Positions 40,794 to 50,258 of a stretch of 64,000 nucleotides of DNA are shown in pieces. Positions within the stretch are counted from its first letter, which is position 1; each line of letters begins with the position of its first letter. The notes beneath the pieces were generated by a model. The model had not been told where the DNA came from. It worked only from the letters and a program-made list of their open reading frames with translations, and did no database searches. Source of the DNA: Burkholderia sp. PAMC 26561 (GTDB lineage: Bacteria; Pseudomonadota; Gammaproteobacteria; Burkholderiales; Burkholderiaceae); contig NZ_CP014306.1 of the NCBI RefSeq assembly GCF_001557535.2, forward strand, positions 2,480,001-2,544,000. The letters run 5' to 3'. Both the position numbers and the translations under genes were made by a program.

Positions 40794-41153
40794 TTACCAA
40801 TAATACCCCGGGTATCCAACCCCAATACCCGTACCCCATCTGTTACCCCACCCGCCGCTCGAATATCCGCCGTACACCGTCACCGGCGGCCGATAGTATT
40901 GCGAATACGCCTGAGCCGCGGCATCCGCAGCCATGGCCTGTTGCTGCTCGGCGAGCACCTGCCGGTCGATCTGGTTGTAGCGCTGTTGCTCTTCCGGGGA
41001 AAGCGGCTGGGCCGCATGATTCTGCGTGGCGGGCAGGCGGCTGTAAACCGGCGACGGTCCTGGCGGGTCCATCATGCACCCGCCGAGCGTGAGAAACGCT
41101 GAACCGCACACCGCGACGGCCAGTTTCTTCGATACAAATGCAAAGAGTTTCAT
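40794..41153 (-). CDS. Tyr/Gly-rich lipoprotein, unknown function
   Basis: 119 residues. Signal peptide with lipobox LTLGGC (Cys near 26), a central Gln/Ala helix with SPEEQQRYNQIDRQVLAEQQ (in part), and a C-terminal Gly/Tyr stretch ending GVGYPGYYW. No family recognised. GGAGG about 5 bases before the ATG supports the start. Confidence 0.75.
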   Translation of the reverse strand: MKLFAFVSKKLAVAVCGSAFLTLGGCMMDPPGPSPVYSRLPATQNHAAQPLSPEEQQRYNQIDRQVLAEQQQAMAADAAAQAYSQYYRPPVTVYGGYSSGGWGNRWGTGIGVGYPGYYW

Positions 41154-41273
41154 GTCGACCTCCAGCGGGCCGGGCTACTAATCGGACAGGGATAATGCCA
41201 CGTCGCGCATCGGCAAAGCGCCATCCCGCGACGTCTTGTTACAGACAACAGAACTCTTCCTGTGCGACGTCGA

Positions 41274-42245
41274 TCAATGCCGTTGATCCGGCGCCGGGCT
41301 TACGGCTTGCGAGATTTCTCCCGCGACAAAAAGTTGCGCCACGTCCACGGGATCGAACTCATAGCGCTGGTTGCAGAATTCGCAATGGACTTCAACACTG
41401 CCACGCTCTTCGACCACGCTGTCGACTTCTTCCCGACCCAGCATTTTCAGCATTCCGCCGACTTTCTCGCGTGAACACGTGCATTCGAAACGAGCCTGAG
41501 CCGGCTCGAAGTGCTGCACGTTTTCCTGCCAGAAAAGCCGCTTGAATACAGTCTCAGGCTCTTCCTTCAACAACTCTTCATTCGACAGCGTGCCGCCGAG
41601 GTGACACACGCGCTGCCAGGTATCGGCGTCGTGTTCGCCCGGGTGCGGGACGATACCGCCATCGCCCGGAAGCTTCTGCAGCAGCATGCCCACCGCGCGC
41701 TCGGTGTTCGCGGCGAGCCACATGCGTGTATCGAGCTGCTCGGAGTGATGCATATAGTGTTCCAGCACTTCGGCCATCGATGCGAGCGGCCCATGCTCGC
41801 CGCTTAGCGGCACGATGCCCTGATACGCCTGCTGGCCGGGCTTCTTGTCGCGCGGGTCGAGCGTGATCACACAACGTCCCTGGCCATTGCGGTTCAGCAA
41901 GTCGGGGAGGGTCATGTCGTCGGTGATCGCGACGGGCGCTTCGCTCGCTCCTTCTATTGACTCAGCGAGTTTTGCCGTCGCGCGCAGCGACAGGTCCGAA
42001 TTGCACTGCACGACGAGCATCGTCACCGGTCCGTCGCCGTAGATCTGCATGATCAACGTGCCATCGAACTTGAGATTCGCCGACAGCAGCGCGCAGGCAG
42101 CCATCATTTCGCCGAGCACATTGCGCACGGGCGCGGGATAGGAGCGGCGCGTGAGTACTTCTTGCCATGTATCGCGCAACGAGACGATCTCGCCGCGCAC
42201 TGGCGCCGCGTTGAACATGAATTTTTGCAGCTGATCGTTAACCAC
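41274..42245 (-). CDS. hslO: Redox-regulated chaperone Hsp33
   Basis: 323 residues if started at the GTG at 42245, which has AAAGGA about 10 bases upstream; a TTG at 42272 would add nine residues. Holdase activated by oxidation and unfolding. N-terminal domain starts NDQLQKFMFNAAPVRGEIV; the C-terminal zinc switch has CTC near residue 253 and CEFC near 288. Longer than E. coli Hsp33 (292). Confidence 0.94.
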   Translation of the reverse strand: MVNDQLQKFMFNAAPVRGEIVSLRDTWQEVLTRRSYPAPVRNVLGEMMAACALLSANLKFDGTLIMQIYGDGPVTMLVVQCNSDLSLRATAKLAESIEGASEAPVAITDDMTLPDLLNRNGQGRCVITLDPRDKKPGQQAYQGIVPLSGEHGPLASMAEVLEHYMHHSEQLDTRMWLAANTERAVGMLLQKLPGDGGIVPHPGEHDADTWQRVCHLGGTLSNEELLKEEPETVFKRLFWQENVQHFEPAQARFECTCSREKVGGMLKMLGREEVDSVVEERGSVEVHCEFCNQRYEFDPVDVAQLFVAGEISQAVSPAPDQRH

Positions 42246-42289
42246 GCTGGGGTCCTTTAATCGATTGCGCAAAACGCACGAAGCGGCAT

Positions 42290-42814
42290 TCAGCCGATCC
42301 GCACGAGTTGCGCCTTGTAATATTCGCGGCGTTCCACGTAACCACGCGTGCCGCCCTGCATCTTCGCAATGTCCGCTTCCGTCAGTTCCCGCACGGCTTT
42401 CGCGGGTGCGCCGAGGATCAGGGTGTTATCGGGGAAAATCTTGCCTTCGGTCACCACGGCGCCTGCACCAACAAGGCAATTGCGGCCAATTACCGCGCCA
42501 TTCAAGACCACCGCCTGAATTCCGATGAGCGCGCCTTCCTTGACGGTGCAGCCGTGCAGCATTGCCTGATGGCCGACGGTGACGTTCGCCTCAATGGTCA
42601 GGGGAAAGCCCGGATCGGTATGAAGCACCGCTCCCTCCTGGATATTGCTTCCATGGCCGAGCACGATCGGCTCGTTGTCCGCGCGCAGCGAGGCGCCGAA
42701 CCAGACGCTCGAGTTCTCCTCAAGCGTTACGCGGCCGATGATGGTCGCCGTATCAGCGACAAATACGCTTTCGTGGATGGTCGGGGCGGCATCGCCGAGC
42801 TTGTAGATTGCCAC
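42290..42814 (-). CDS. Gamma-carbonic-anhydrase-like hexapeptide-repeat protein (YrdA type)
   Basis: 174 residues of left-handed beta-helix repeats (NVTVGHQAMLHGCTVKEGALIG in part). The three metal-ligand histidines of the family are visible (VLHTD, VGHQAMLHG). The family binds Zn or Fe, and carbonic anhydrase activity is proven for only some members. It lies just upstream of hslO on the same strand, with a 44-base gap. Confidence 0.9.
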   Translation of the reverse strand: MAIYKLGDAAPTIHESVFVADTATIIGRVTLEENSSVWFGASLRADNEPIVLGHGSNIQEGAVLHTDPGFPLTIEANVTVGHQAMLHGCTVKEGALIGIQAVVLNGAVIGRNCLVGAGAVVTEGKIFPDNTLILGAPAKAVRELTEADIAKMQGGTRGYVERREYYKAQLVRIG

Positions 42815-43064
42815 TGTGTCTCCTGTGGGGCTGGAAGCGGAATTGGGCGGCAGGCTGGGGCGCCGCGGCTGGACAGTACAATCGGTCGCTGGTTGAGCTC
42901 TTGAACGGCGGCTCCAGCGCGTTTTGATGCTGAAATCTGAAATGCGACCGGGGAAACCGTTATTTTAGCCGGTTGCGGGGAAGTGCCGTGCGGCCGGCCG
43001 CCGAGGACGGGATTGCCCGGTTCCGGCGTATCAAGCATAAGCACGTCAAAACTCTTTGAGAATC

Positions 43065-43922
43065 ATGTCCGACCCGCTCGATTTGTCCAGTTCGTCATCC
43101 TTTCTACTGAGTGTCCGGCACGCTGCACTCGCGCTGTTGCGCGAACGTGATCCGTCGACCAAAGCCCGCGCCACGCAGCTTTTCTACGACCGCATGCTCG
43201 CGATGGACATGACGCTCGACGTCACCGCCCGTATCACCGATCCGCTCGACCTGCCCGGGCGCCCCGACGCGCCGGAACTGGTGGCGCCTTCATCGCTCAA
43301 ACGGCGCAGCATGCAGTCCGACGCCGGGCGCGCCGTGCTGTTGCACGCGCTCGCTCACATCGAATTCAACGCGATCAATCTGGCGCTCGATGCAGTCTGG
43401 CGGTTTCCATCGATGCCCGAGGCCTTTTACATCGACTGGTTCAAGGTGGCGGCTGAAGAAGCGCGGCATTTTTCGCTGCTGAGCGCGAGGCTGGCGGAGT
43501 TTGGTCACGCATATGGCGATTTTCCCGCCCACGACGGCCTTTGGGAAATGGCCGAACGCACGCGGGGCGACGTGCTCGCGCGCATGGCGCTGGTGCCGCG
43601 CACGCTCGAAGCGCGCGGCCTGGACGCAGCGCCGCCGATTCGCCGCCGTCTGGCGCAGGCGGGCGACCATGCATCGGCGGCTATCCTGGACATCATTCTC
43701 CACGACGAAATCGGCCACGTGCTCATTGGAAATCACTGGTTCCGGCACTTGTGCGACAAGGCGAACGCCGATCCGCACGTCGCCTACGAAGAACTCGCCG
43801 AGCGCTATCACGCGCCGAAACTGCGTGGACCGTTCAATTTCGAAGCGCGCCGCGATGCCGGTTTTGACGAGGCCGAACTGCGCGCGCTCGCAGGCCTCGA
43901 CGCCACCGGGTCTTCCCGATGA
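43065..43922 (+). CDS. DUF455 ferritin-like protein
   Basis: 285 residues from the ATG at 43065. The DUF455 pattern is clear: LLHALAHIEFNAINLALDAVWRF (in part), WFKVAAEEARHFSLL and ILHDEIGHVLIGNHWF. Glu and His residues in these helices are the kind that bind a di-iron centre in the ferritin-like fold. Function is not established; some relatives act on tRNA (MiaE-like). It overlaps the next gene by 4 bases (ATGA). Confidence 0.88.
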   Translation: MSDPLDLSSSSSFLLSVRHAALALLRERDPSTKARATQLFYDRMLAMDMTLDVTARITDPLDLPGRPDAPELVAPSSLKRRSMQSDAGRAVLLHALAHIEFNAINLALDAVWRFPSMPEAFYIDWFKVAAEEARHFSLLSARLAEFGHAYGDFPAHDGLWEMAERTRGDVLARMALVPRTLEARGLDAAPPIRRRLAQAGDHASAAILDIILHDEIGHVLIGNHWFRHLCDKANADPHVAYEELAERYHAPKLRGPFNFEARRDAGFDEAELRALAGLDATGSSR

Positions 43923-44806
43923 AAACATCCACTTCCGACTTCGTCACCACACGCGGGACGCGCCTGCATGTCCGCCGCTGGGGCCGCCCCGACGCGCCCA
44001 CGCTTTTCATGCTGCACGGGTGGATGGATGTATCGGCGTCATTCCAGTTCGTCGTCGATGCGCTCGCCGGCGAGTGGCAGGTCATCGCGCCCGATGCCCG
44101 CGGTTTTGGCCTGTCGGACTGGCCGGTGGCCGAGGGCAAGAGCGGAAACTACTGGTTCCAGGACTATCTCGCCGATCTCGATGCACTGATCGACCACTAC
44201 ACACCGCCACGCGAGGCGGTGAACCTGGTCGGCCACAGCATGGGCGCGAACGTCGTCTGCCTTTACGCGGGCGTTCGGCCGGAGCGAGTGCGCCGCGTGG
44301 TCGATCTGGAAGGGTTCGGGATGGCCGCGATGCAACCCGGGCGCGCGCCGGCACGCCTCACGCAATGGCTGGACGACCTTCGGGCGCCGCCGACGCTCAA
44401 CACCTACGCCACTTTCGACGATGTCGCCCAGCGCCTGATCCGCACGAACCCGCGCTTGCCGCTCGCGAAGGCGCGTTTCCTGGCCGCCCACTGGTCGAAG
44501 CCAGACGGCGAAGGCCGCTTCCATTTACTCGCCGATCCCGCCCACAAGCTTCGTGGACCGGTGTTGTACCGGCTGGAAGAGGTGATGGCCGTCTGGTCGA
44601 AGGTCGAGGCGAAGGTCTTGCACGTGGAAGCCGTCGGGTCGCCGACTTTGGCTGCGATCGCGGCGGACGTTCCCATCGATGAATTCAAGCAGCGTTTCAC
44701 CGCATTCCCGGATTGGCGCGAGGAACTCATCGATAACGCCGGCCACATGCTGCACCACGATCAGCCGGAGCGCGTCGCGGCGCTGATCGAAGCGTTTTGC
44801 GCGTGA
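43919..44806 (+). CDS. Alpha/beta hydrolase
   Basis: 295 residues, translationally coupled to the DUF455 gene. Oxyanion region LHGWMDVSASF, APDARGFGLSDWP, nucleophile elbow GHSMGANV (Ser near 104) and a C-terminal NAGHMLHHDQP with the catalytic His. Typical of esterase, haloalkane dehalogenase-like or epoxide-hydrolase-like enzymes; the substrate is unknown. Confidence 0.88.
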   Translation: MKTSTSDFVTTRGTRLHVRRWGRPDAPTLFMLHGWMDVSASFQFVVDALAGEWQVIAPDARGFGLSDWPVAEGKSGNYWFQDYLADLDALIDHYTPPREAVNLVGHSMGANVVCLYAGVRPERVRRVVDLEGFGMAAMQPGRAPARLTQWLDDLRAPPTLNTYATFDDVAQRLIRTNPRLPLAKARFLAAHWSKPDGEGRFHLLADPAHKLRGPVLYRLEEVMAVWSKVEAKVLHVEAVGSPTLAAIAADVPIDEFKQRFTAFPDWREELIDNAGHMLHHDQPERVAALIEAFCA

Positions 44807-44859
44807 TCCGCTTTGACGCGTTGCAGTAGAATGAATAGATGACTCCCAGAGTTCCAACG

Positions 44860-45690
44860 ATGAACGCCGACCTGCATTGCCATTCCACCGTTTCCGATGG
44901 CCAGCTCGCTCCAGCCGAGGTTGCCGCGCGTGCGCACGCAGGCGGCGTGACGCTGTGGTCGCTGACCGATCACGACCAGATCGGCGGCCAGCGCGAGGCG
45001 CGCGAAGCGGCCAGGGCGCTTGGAATGGACTATGTCGGCGGCGTCGAGATCTCGGTCACATGGGCGGGACGCACGGTTCATGTCGTGGGGCTCAATGTGG
45101 ATGCGGATTGCCAGGAGCTCATCGACGGCCTTGCCGAGACGCGTAGCGGCCGCAGGGCACGCGGTGAGGCCATCGGGCAGGCGCTGGCCGCGATCGGCAT
45201 CCCGGGCGCCTATGAAGGCGCGCTGACCTACGTGAACGACCCGGCAATGATCTCGCGCACACACTTCGCGCGTTTTCTGGTTGATAAAGGCTACGCAGAG
45301 TCCACCTCGGACGTGTTCTCGAAATACCTCGGTGACGGAAAACCGGGTTTCGTCGGCCATCGATGGTCGAAACTCGCCGACGCCATGAAATGGATCAAGG
45401 CGGCCGGCGGCGAAGCGGTGATCGCGCACCCGGGGCGGTATGATTTCTCGCAGGTCGAATTCGCCGCGCTCTTCGATGAATTCATCCAGCTAGGCGGCCG
45501 CGCCATTGAAGTGGTGACGGGCAGCCATACGCCGGATCAGTATCGGGAATATGCGGAGGTTGCGCGCCGCTATGGGTTCTACGCTTCGCGCGGTTCGGAT
45601 TTTCACGCGGCGGGCGAGGGCCGTATCGACCTTGGCCAATTGCCGCCGCTTCCCGCCGACCTCAAACCCGTCTGGGAATGCCTGCGCTGA
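44860..45690 (+). CDS. PHP-domain phosphoesterase (RNase AM / nucleoside-bisphosphate phosphatase type)
   Basis: 276 residues from MNADLHCHS; an ATG seven codons upstream (44839) is also possible. PHP metal motifs: DLHCHSTVSDG (4-14), TDHDQIGG (near 36), GVEIS, VIAHPGRY and SRGSDFHA near the end. Characterised relatives are E. coli YciV/RNase AM and a Chromobacterium 3',5'-nucleoside bisphosphate phosphatase. TAGAAT (44827-44832) lies 12 bases before the upstream ATG. Confidence 0.88.
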   Translation: MNADLHCHSTVSDGQLAPAEVAARAHAGGVTLWSLTDHDQIGGQREAREAARALGMDYVGGVEISVTWAGRTVHVVGLNVDADCQELIDGLAETRSGRRARGEAIGQALAAIGIPGAYEGALTYVNDPAMISRTHFARFLVDKGYAESTSDVFSKYLGDGKPGFVGHRWSKLADAMKWIKAAGGEAVIAHPGRYDFSQVEFAALFDEFIQLGGRAIEVVTGSHTPDQYREYAEVARRYGFYASRGSDFHAAGEGRIDLGQLPPLPADLKPVWECLR

Positions 45691-45854
45691 GCTTGTCCGC
45701 GAGGCTTCGCACGATCCTTGCACCACTCCACGCTTCCCTTGCGCCGTTTGTCGCGCAATAGCATGAATTTGCGGGTATTCTGCCGAGTTCACATGGAGAG
45801 CCTCGGGCAAACCGACGGATGCTCCCGCCGGGCAACTTTTCTAGTCCTCTGGTC

Positions 45855-46496
45855 ATGTCTCAATTCTTTCGCATTCACCCGGATAATCCGCAGCCGCGGC
45901 TGATCAATCAGGCGGTGCAGATCATCAACGATGGCGGCATCGTGGCGTTGCCGACCGATTCGAGCTATGCGCTGGCGTGTCATCTCGATGACAAGGACGC
46001 CGTCGAGCGTATTCGCCGCATTCGCGGACTCGACGAGAAACAACTGCTTTCGCTGCTGGTGCGGGATTTGTCTGAGCTTTCAAATTTTGCGATCGTCGAT
46101 AACCGGAACTATCGTCTGATCAAATCCGTGACACCGGGTCCTTACGTTTTCGTTTTGCAGGCAACCAAGGAAGTCCCGCGGCGCCTTTCGCATCCGTCGC
46201 GCAAGACGATCGGCCTGCGGGTGCCCAATCACGCCATCACGCTTGCGCTGCTGGAAGCGCTCGGACAACCGCTGCTGGGCTCCACGCTGATCATGCCCAA
46301 TGATACCCATCCGCTCAACGACGCCGAAGAGATCCGCGAAAAGCTCGAAAAACAGATCGATCTCGTGATCGACGCCGGCGCCTGCCCAATGGAACCGTCA
46401 ACCGTGATCGATCTGACGGGCGAAGTACCGGTCCTCGTGCGCCCGGGGCTGGGAAGCCTGGAGCCGTTCGGTCTCACCGCTGACAGCGCGCAATGA
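45855..46496 (+). CDS. YciO/Sua5/YrdC-family protein
   Basis: 213 residues from MSQFFRIHPDNPQ. The Sua5/YrdC fold is shown by GGIVALPTDSSYALACHLDD, RIRGLDEKQLLSLLVRDLSEL, TPGPYVFVL and TIGLRVPNH (in part). YrdC enzymes make threonylcarbamoyl-AMP for tRNA t6A37. This one looks like the YciO branch, since it has SSY in place of the usual TVYGL, so whether it is the cell's main t6A enzyme is uncertain. Confidence 0.88.
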   Translation: MSQFFRIHPDNPQPRLINQAVQIINDGGIVALPTDSSYALACHLDDKDAVERIRRIRGLDEKQLLSLLVRDLSELSNFAIVDNRNYRLIKSVTPGPYVFVLQATKEVPRRLSHPSRKTIGLRVPNHAITLALLEALGQPLLGSTLIMPNDTHPLNDAEEIREKLEKQIDLVIDAGACPMEPSTVIDLTGEVPVLVRPGLGSLEPFGLTADSAQ

Positions 46497-46650
46497 CACG
46501 GGCGGGCAACATTTCCATCACCTGAATTTCCGCGATGACACAATAGGGCGGCGCGCGAGGCAAAGCGCACGCCTCGACGCGCGACGGCCCGCGAACGCTC
46601 GCACACACCGCCATGAGTGGCGCCACAACTGCTTGATACAATAGCGAGCT

Positions 46651-47316
46651 ATGGATTCCTCCCTGATACAAACGATCGCGGTCTACGCGCTCCCCGTGAT
46701 TTTCGCGATCACGCTGCACGAGGCCGCGCACGGCTACGCGGCCCGCCTCCTGGGCGACAACACGGCTTACGTGCTCGGCCGCGTCTCGCTTAATCCGATG
46801 CGCCACATCGACCCCATCGGCACGCTGGCAATTCCGCTGGTGCTGTATTTCGTCACGAGCGGCGCGTTCATGTTCGGGTACGCAAAACCGGTTCCGGTTG
46901 CATTCGGCAATTTGCGCAACCCGCGCTGGGGCAGTCTGTGGGTCGCGGCTGCCGGGCCGGCCAGCAACTTCGCGCAAGCGCTGATCTGGGGCGTGATTGC
47001 CGTGCTGCTCGCAGCATTCAATGTCAACGAACCCTTCCTCACGCGCATGGCTGCGGCGGGCGTGGGCGTGAACCTCGTGCTCGGCGTGCTCAACCTGTTC
47101 CCGCTGCCGCCGCTCGACGGCGGCCGTGTGCTGATGGCCTTGCTGCCGGTGCGTGCGTCGATCATGCTGTCGCGGCTCGAGCCCTACGGGTTTTTTATCG
47201 TGATGGCGCTGGTCATGACCGGCACCCTGACGCGTTTCTGGCTCGGACCGCTGGTGAGCGCCGGGTACGTCGCGGTGTCGGCCGTCCTGAATCCCCTTGC
47301 TTCGCTCTTCCAATAA
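46651..47316 (+). CDS. Site-2-protease-family membrane metalloprotease (M50)
   Basis: 221 residues, mostly membrane helices. Zinc motif HEAAHG (near 23-28) and the second motif NLFPLPPLDGGR (near 149) with the metal-ligand Asp. Family enzymes cut membrane-embedded substrates. A TACAAT at 46637-46642 lies 8 bases before the ATG, so any transcript from it would be nearly leaderless. It is next to trpS, a common betaproteobacterial pairing. Confidence 0.92.
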   Translation: MDSSLIQTIAVYALPVIFAITLHEAAHGYAARLLGDNTAYVLGRVSLNPMRHIDPIGTLAIPLVLYFVTSGAFMFGYAKPVPVAFGNLRNPRWGSLWVAAAGPASNFAQALIWGVIAVLLAAFNVNEPFLTRMAAAGVGVNLVLGVLNLFPLPPLDGGRVLMALLPVRASIMLSRLEPYGFFIVMALVMTGTLTRFWLGPLVSAGYVAVSAVLNPLASLFQ

Positions 47317-47320
47317 AACC

Positions 47321-48523
47321 ATGTTCCCTGACCGTATCTTCTCCGGCATGCGGCCTACCGGCTCGCTGCACCTAGGCCACTATCACGGCGTGCTCAAGAA
47401 CTGGGTGCGGCTGCAGTCCGAATACCCGTGCTTTTTTGCGGTCGTCGACTGGCACGCACTGACGACGCACTACGAAACGCCCGAGGTGATCGAGAAGAAC
47501 GTGTGGGAAGTGCTGATCGACTGGCTCGCTTCCGGCATCGACCCGGCGCAGGCCACGCTGTTCATTCAGAGCCGCGTGCCTGAGCACGCCGAACTGGCGC
47601 TGCTGCTCGGCATGGGGACGCCGCTCGGCTGGCTCGAACGCGTGCCGACCTACAAGGAGCAGATCGAGAAGCTGAAGGAAAAGGATCTCACCACATACGG
47701 TTTTCTCGGTTATCCGGTGCTGATGGCGGCAGACATCCTGCTGTATCGCGCGTCGCTCGTTCCGGTGGGCGAAGACCAGGTGCCGCACGTCGAAATGACG
47801 CGTGAAATTGCCCGGCGCTTCAACTATCTTTATGGACGTGAAGCGGATTTCGAAGAGAAGGCGCTCGATGCCGCCAAGAAGCTCGGCGGCAAGCGTGCAA
47901 AGCTTTATCACGAGTTGCGCGTCGCGTATCAGCAAGAGGGTGACGACGAAGCGCTCGAACAAGCACGCGCGATGCTGCAGGAATCGCAGAGCTTGTCCAT
48001 GAACGATCGCGAACGGCTTTTCGGCTACCTGGAAGGCGCGCGCAAGATCATCCTGGTCGAGCCGCAAGTGCTGTTGACCGAAGCGTCGCGCATGCCGGGC
48101 CTCGACGGCGCCAAGATGTCGAAGTCGTATGGCAACACTATCGGCTTGCGTGAAGACGCCGAGAGCATCACGAAGAAAGTGCGCACCATGCCGACCGATC
48201 CGGCGCGTGTTCGCCGCACCGATCCGGGCGATCCGGACAAATGCCCGGTATGGCAGCTTCATCAGGTCTACACCGACGAAGCGACGCACGAGTGGGTGCA
48301 AAAGGGGTGCCGCACTGCAGGCATTGGCTGCCTCGAGTGCAAGCAGCCGGTGATCGAAGGGATCCTGCGCGAGCAGCAACCCATGCTCGAGCGCGCACAG
48401 AAATACATGGATGACCCTTCGTTGTTGCGTGCCATCGTGGCCGATGGCTGCGACAAGGCGCGCAAGTTTGCAGTCGAGACCATGCGCGACGTTCGCGACG
48501 CCATGGGCCTGTCTTACAACTGA
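47321..48523 (+). CDS. trpS: Tryptophanyl-tRNA synthetase
   Basis: 400 residues. Class I synthetase: GMRPTGSLHLGHYHG (HIGH-type motif) and GAKMSKSYGNT (KMSKS). Longer than E. coli TrpS (334) owing to insertions around residues 170-230 (residues such as EEKALDAAKKLGGKRAKLYHE, in part) and a Cys-bearing C-terminal part (GCRTAGIGCLECK). Several betaproteobacteria have this longer form. The ATG at 47321 follows the protease stop by 4 bases. Confidence 0.96.
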   Translation: MFPDRIFSGMRPTGSLHLGHYHGVLKNWVRLQSEYPCFFAVVDWHALTTHYETPEVIEKNVWEVLIDWLASGIDPAQATLFIQSRVPEHAELALLLGMGTPLGWLERVPTYKEQIEKLKEKDLTTYGFLGYPVLMAADILLYRASLVPVGEDQVPHVEMTREIARRFNYLYGREADFEEKALDAAKKLGGKRAKLYHELRVAYQQEGDDEALEQARAMLQESQSLSMNDRERLFGYLEGARKIILVEPQVLLTEASRMPGLDGAKMSKSYGNTIGLREDAESITKKVRTMPTDPARVRRTDPGDPDKCPVWQLHQVYTDEATHEWVQKGCRTAGIGCLECKQPVIEGILREQQPMLERAQKYMDDPSLLRAIVADGCDKARKFAVETMRDVRDAMGLSYN

Positions 48524-48534
48524 AGCAAGCCGTG

Positions 48535-49143
48535 ATGCCGACGCCCGCGCTGTATTCGCCCCCAACCACCGCCAGTGCATGGATCGAGCAATGGTCGCAT
48601 CTGGTGGAAAAGGGCGGTGCGGTGCTTGACGTGGCGGCCGGCAACGGCCGTCATTCGCGGTTTTTTGCATCGCGTGGACACGACGTTCTGGCACTGGATC
48701 GCGATGAAACCGCGCTCGCCAGTCTCGCTGCCGTGCAGCACGTAAGCACGCGTTGCGCCGATCTTGAAAATGCGGCGTGGCCCTTGCGCGAAGACGAAAT
48801 GTTCGCCGCCGTGGTCGTGACGAACTATCTTCACCGGCCGTTATTTCCCTTTCTTCTCGATGCCCTCGCGCCCGGCGGCGTGCTGCTCTACGAAACCTTT
48901 GCCGCAGGCAATGCGCAATTCGGCAAGCCATCGAATCCGGATTTCCTGCTCAATCCCGGCGAACTTCTCGACGCCGTGCGCCCGCGCTTGCGGGTCATCG
49001 CTTATCAGGATGGATTTATCAGCGCGCCGCGTGCATCCTGCGTGCAGCGCATCTGCGCCGTAGCCGGGCCGGCGCCTCTGTCCACGGGCCTTACGGACCG
49101 TAACAATGCCGCACCCCCGGATCGTTACGTTCTACAGTCCTAA
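48535..49143 (+). CDS. Class I SAM-dependent methyltransferase
   Basis: 202 residues. Motif I VLDVAAGNGRHSRFFA (near 31-46), then LALDRDETAL, VVVTNYLHRPLF and a post-motif LAPGGVLLYETFA. The substrate is not identifiable; TehB-like or small-molecule methyltransferases are possible. A GTG one codon upstream is an alternative start. It starts 11 bases after trpS and ends 42 bases before dapA. Confidence 0.85.
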   Translation: MPTPALYSPPTTASAWIEQWSHLVEKGGAVLDVAAGNGRHSRFFASRGHDVLALDRDETALASLAAVQHVSTRCADLENAAWPLREDEMFAAVVVTNYLHRPLFPFLLDALAPGGVLLYETFAAGNAQFGKPSNPDFLLNPGELLDAVRPRLRVIAYQDGFISAPRASCVQRICAVAGPAPLSTGLTDRNNAAPPDRYVLQS

Positions 49144-49154
49144 TCCGCTACAAT
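49125..49154 (+). promoter_or_regulatory. Candidate dapA promoter
   Basis: TTACGT (49125-49130), an 18-base spacer and TACAAT (49149-49154), overlapping the stop of the methyltransferase gene. Predicted transcription start near 49161, 25 bases before the dapA ATG. Confidence 0.5.
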
Positions 49155-49185
49155 CGCGGTTTCCGACCAATTTCCCTAGCGTTTC

Positions 49186-50091
49186 ATGACAAACGGAACA
49201 CACGGCGGCATCCAGATCCGCGGCAGCATTCCTGCCATCGTCACCCCGATGCACGAGGACGGTAGTCTCGATCTGCCGGCGTTTCGAAAACTGATCGACT
49301 GGCATGTTGAAGAGGGCTCGAACGGGCTCGTGGTCGTCGGCACCAGTGGTGAGTCCGCCACGCTCTCCGTGGAAGAACACGTGTTGATGGTGAAAACCGC
49401 CGTCGAACATACGGCCAAGCGCTTTCCGATCATCGCGGGCGCGGGTGGCAACTCCACCTCGGAGGCCGTCGAACTGGCGCGCGCCGCGAAGGAAGTTGGC
49501 GCGGACGCTACGCTGCAAGTGGTTCCGTATTACAACAAGCCCACCCAAGAGGGCATGTACCAGCACTTTCGCAAGATCGCGGAATCGGTTGATCTGCCGG
49601 TGATCCTGTACAACGTGCCGGGCCGTACTGTTGCCGACATGAATCACGACATCGTGATCCGCCTGGCAAACGTGCCAGGAATCATCGGCGTGAAGGAAGC
49701 GACGGGCAACATCGATCGTGCAGCGAATCTGATCAACGAGGCACCCGCGCATTTCGCAATCTACAGCGGTGACGATCCGACCGCGATCGCGTTGATGCTG
49801 CTCGGCGGCCACGGCAATATTTCGGTGACCGCGAACGTGGCACCGCGTGCAATGAGCGAACTCTGCCGTGCGGCGCTGGCCGGCGACGCCATCACGGCAC
49901 GCAAGATTCATTTGAGCCTGCTGTCGCTGCACAAAAACATGTTCTGCGAGTCGAATCCGATTCCCGCGAAATGGGCGCTGACCGCGCTTGGGCGCATGGG
50001 GAGCGGGATTCGCCTGCCGCTGACGCCGCTCGACGCGCGTTATCACGACGTCGTGCGCGCCGCGTTGCGCGAGACCGGGCTTTTGGCCTGA
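49186..50091 (+). CDS. dapA: 4-hydroxy-tetrahydrodipicolinate synthase
   Basis: 301 residues. First committed step of lysine and DAP synthesis, condensing pyruvate with aspartate semialdehyde. Schiff-base Lys170 in GVKEATGN, Tyr142 in LYNVPGRT, and the GTSGESATL loop (Thr/Ser near 53-56). Full length for the family. Weak ribosome-binding site. The dapA-bamC order is conserved in proteobacteria. Confidence 0.97.
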   Translation: MTNGTHGGIQIRGSIPAIVTPMHEDGSLDLPAFRKLIDWHVEEGSNGLVVVGTSGESATLSVEEHVLMVKTAVEHTAKRFPIIAGAGGNSTSEAVELARAAKEVGADATLQVVPYYNKPTQEGMYQHFRKIAESVDLPVILYNVPGRTVADMNHDIVIRLANVPGIIGVKEATGNIDRAANLINEAPAHFAIYSGDDPTAIALMLLGGHGNISVTANVAPRAMSELCRAALAGDAITARKIHLSLLSLHKNMFCESNPIPAKWALTALGRMGSGIRLPLTPLDARYHDVVRAALRETGLLA

Positions 50092-50258
50092 CTTACCGCG
50101 GGCGGATGCGCTTGAACAACACGCGCGTTCGCCTGCATGCAGTGCATCCCGGCCGCACAACCGTTCGGCCAGCCAGCGAGTGTCATCAACCCGTCGTTCA
50201 TCGACCCGTTCCCGGCTTAGCTTCCAGGCAACGCGCATTCAGCATCACGAAGGACCTC

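Noticed and set aside
47372-48931. 519-codon antisense frame over trpS
   Set aside because: Shadow of trpS and the methyltransferase gene; no motif.
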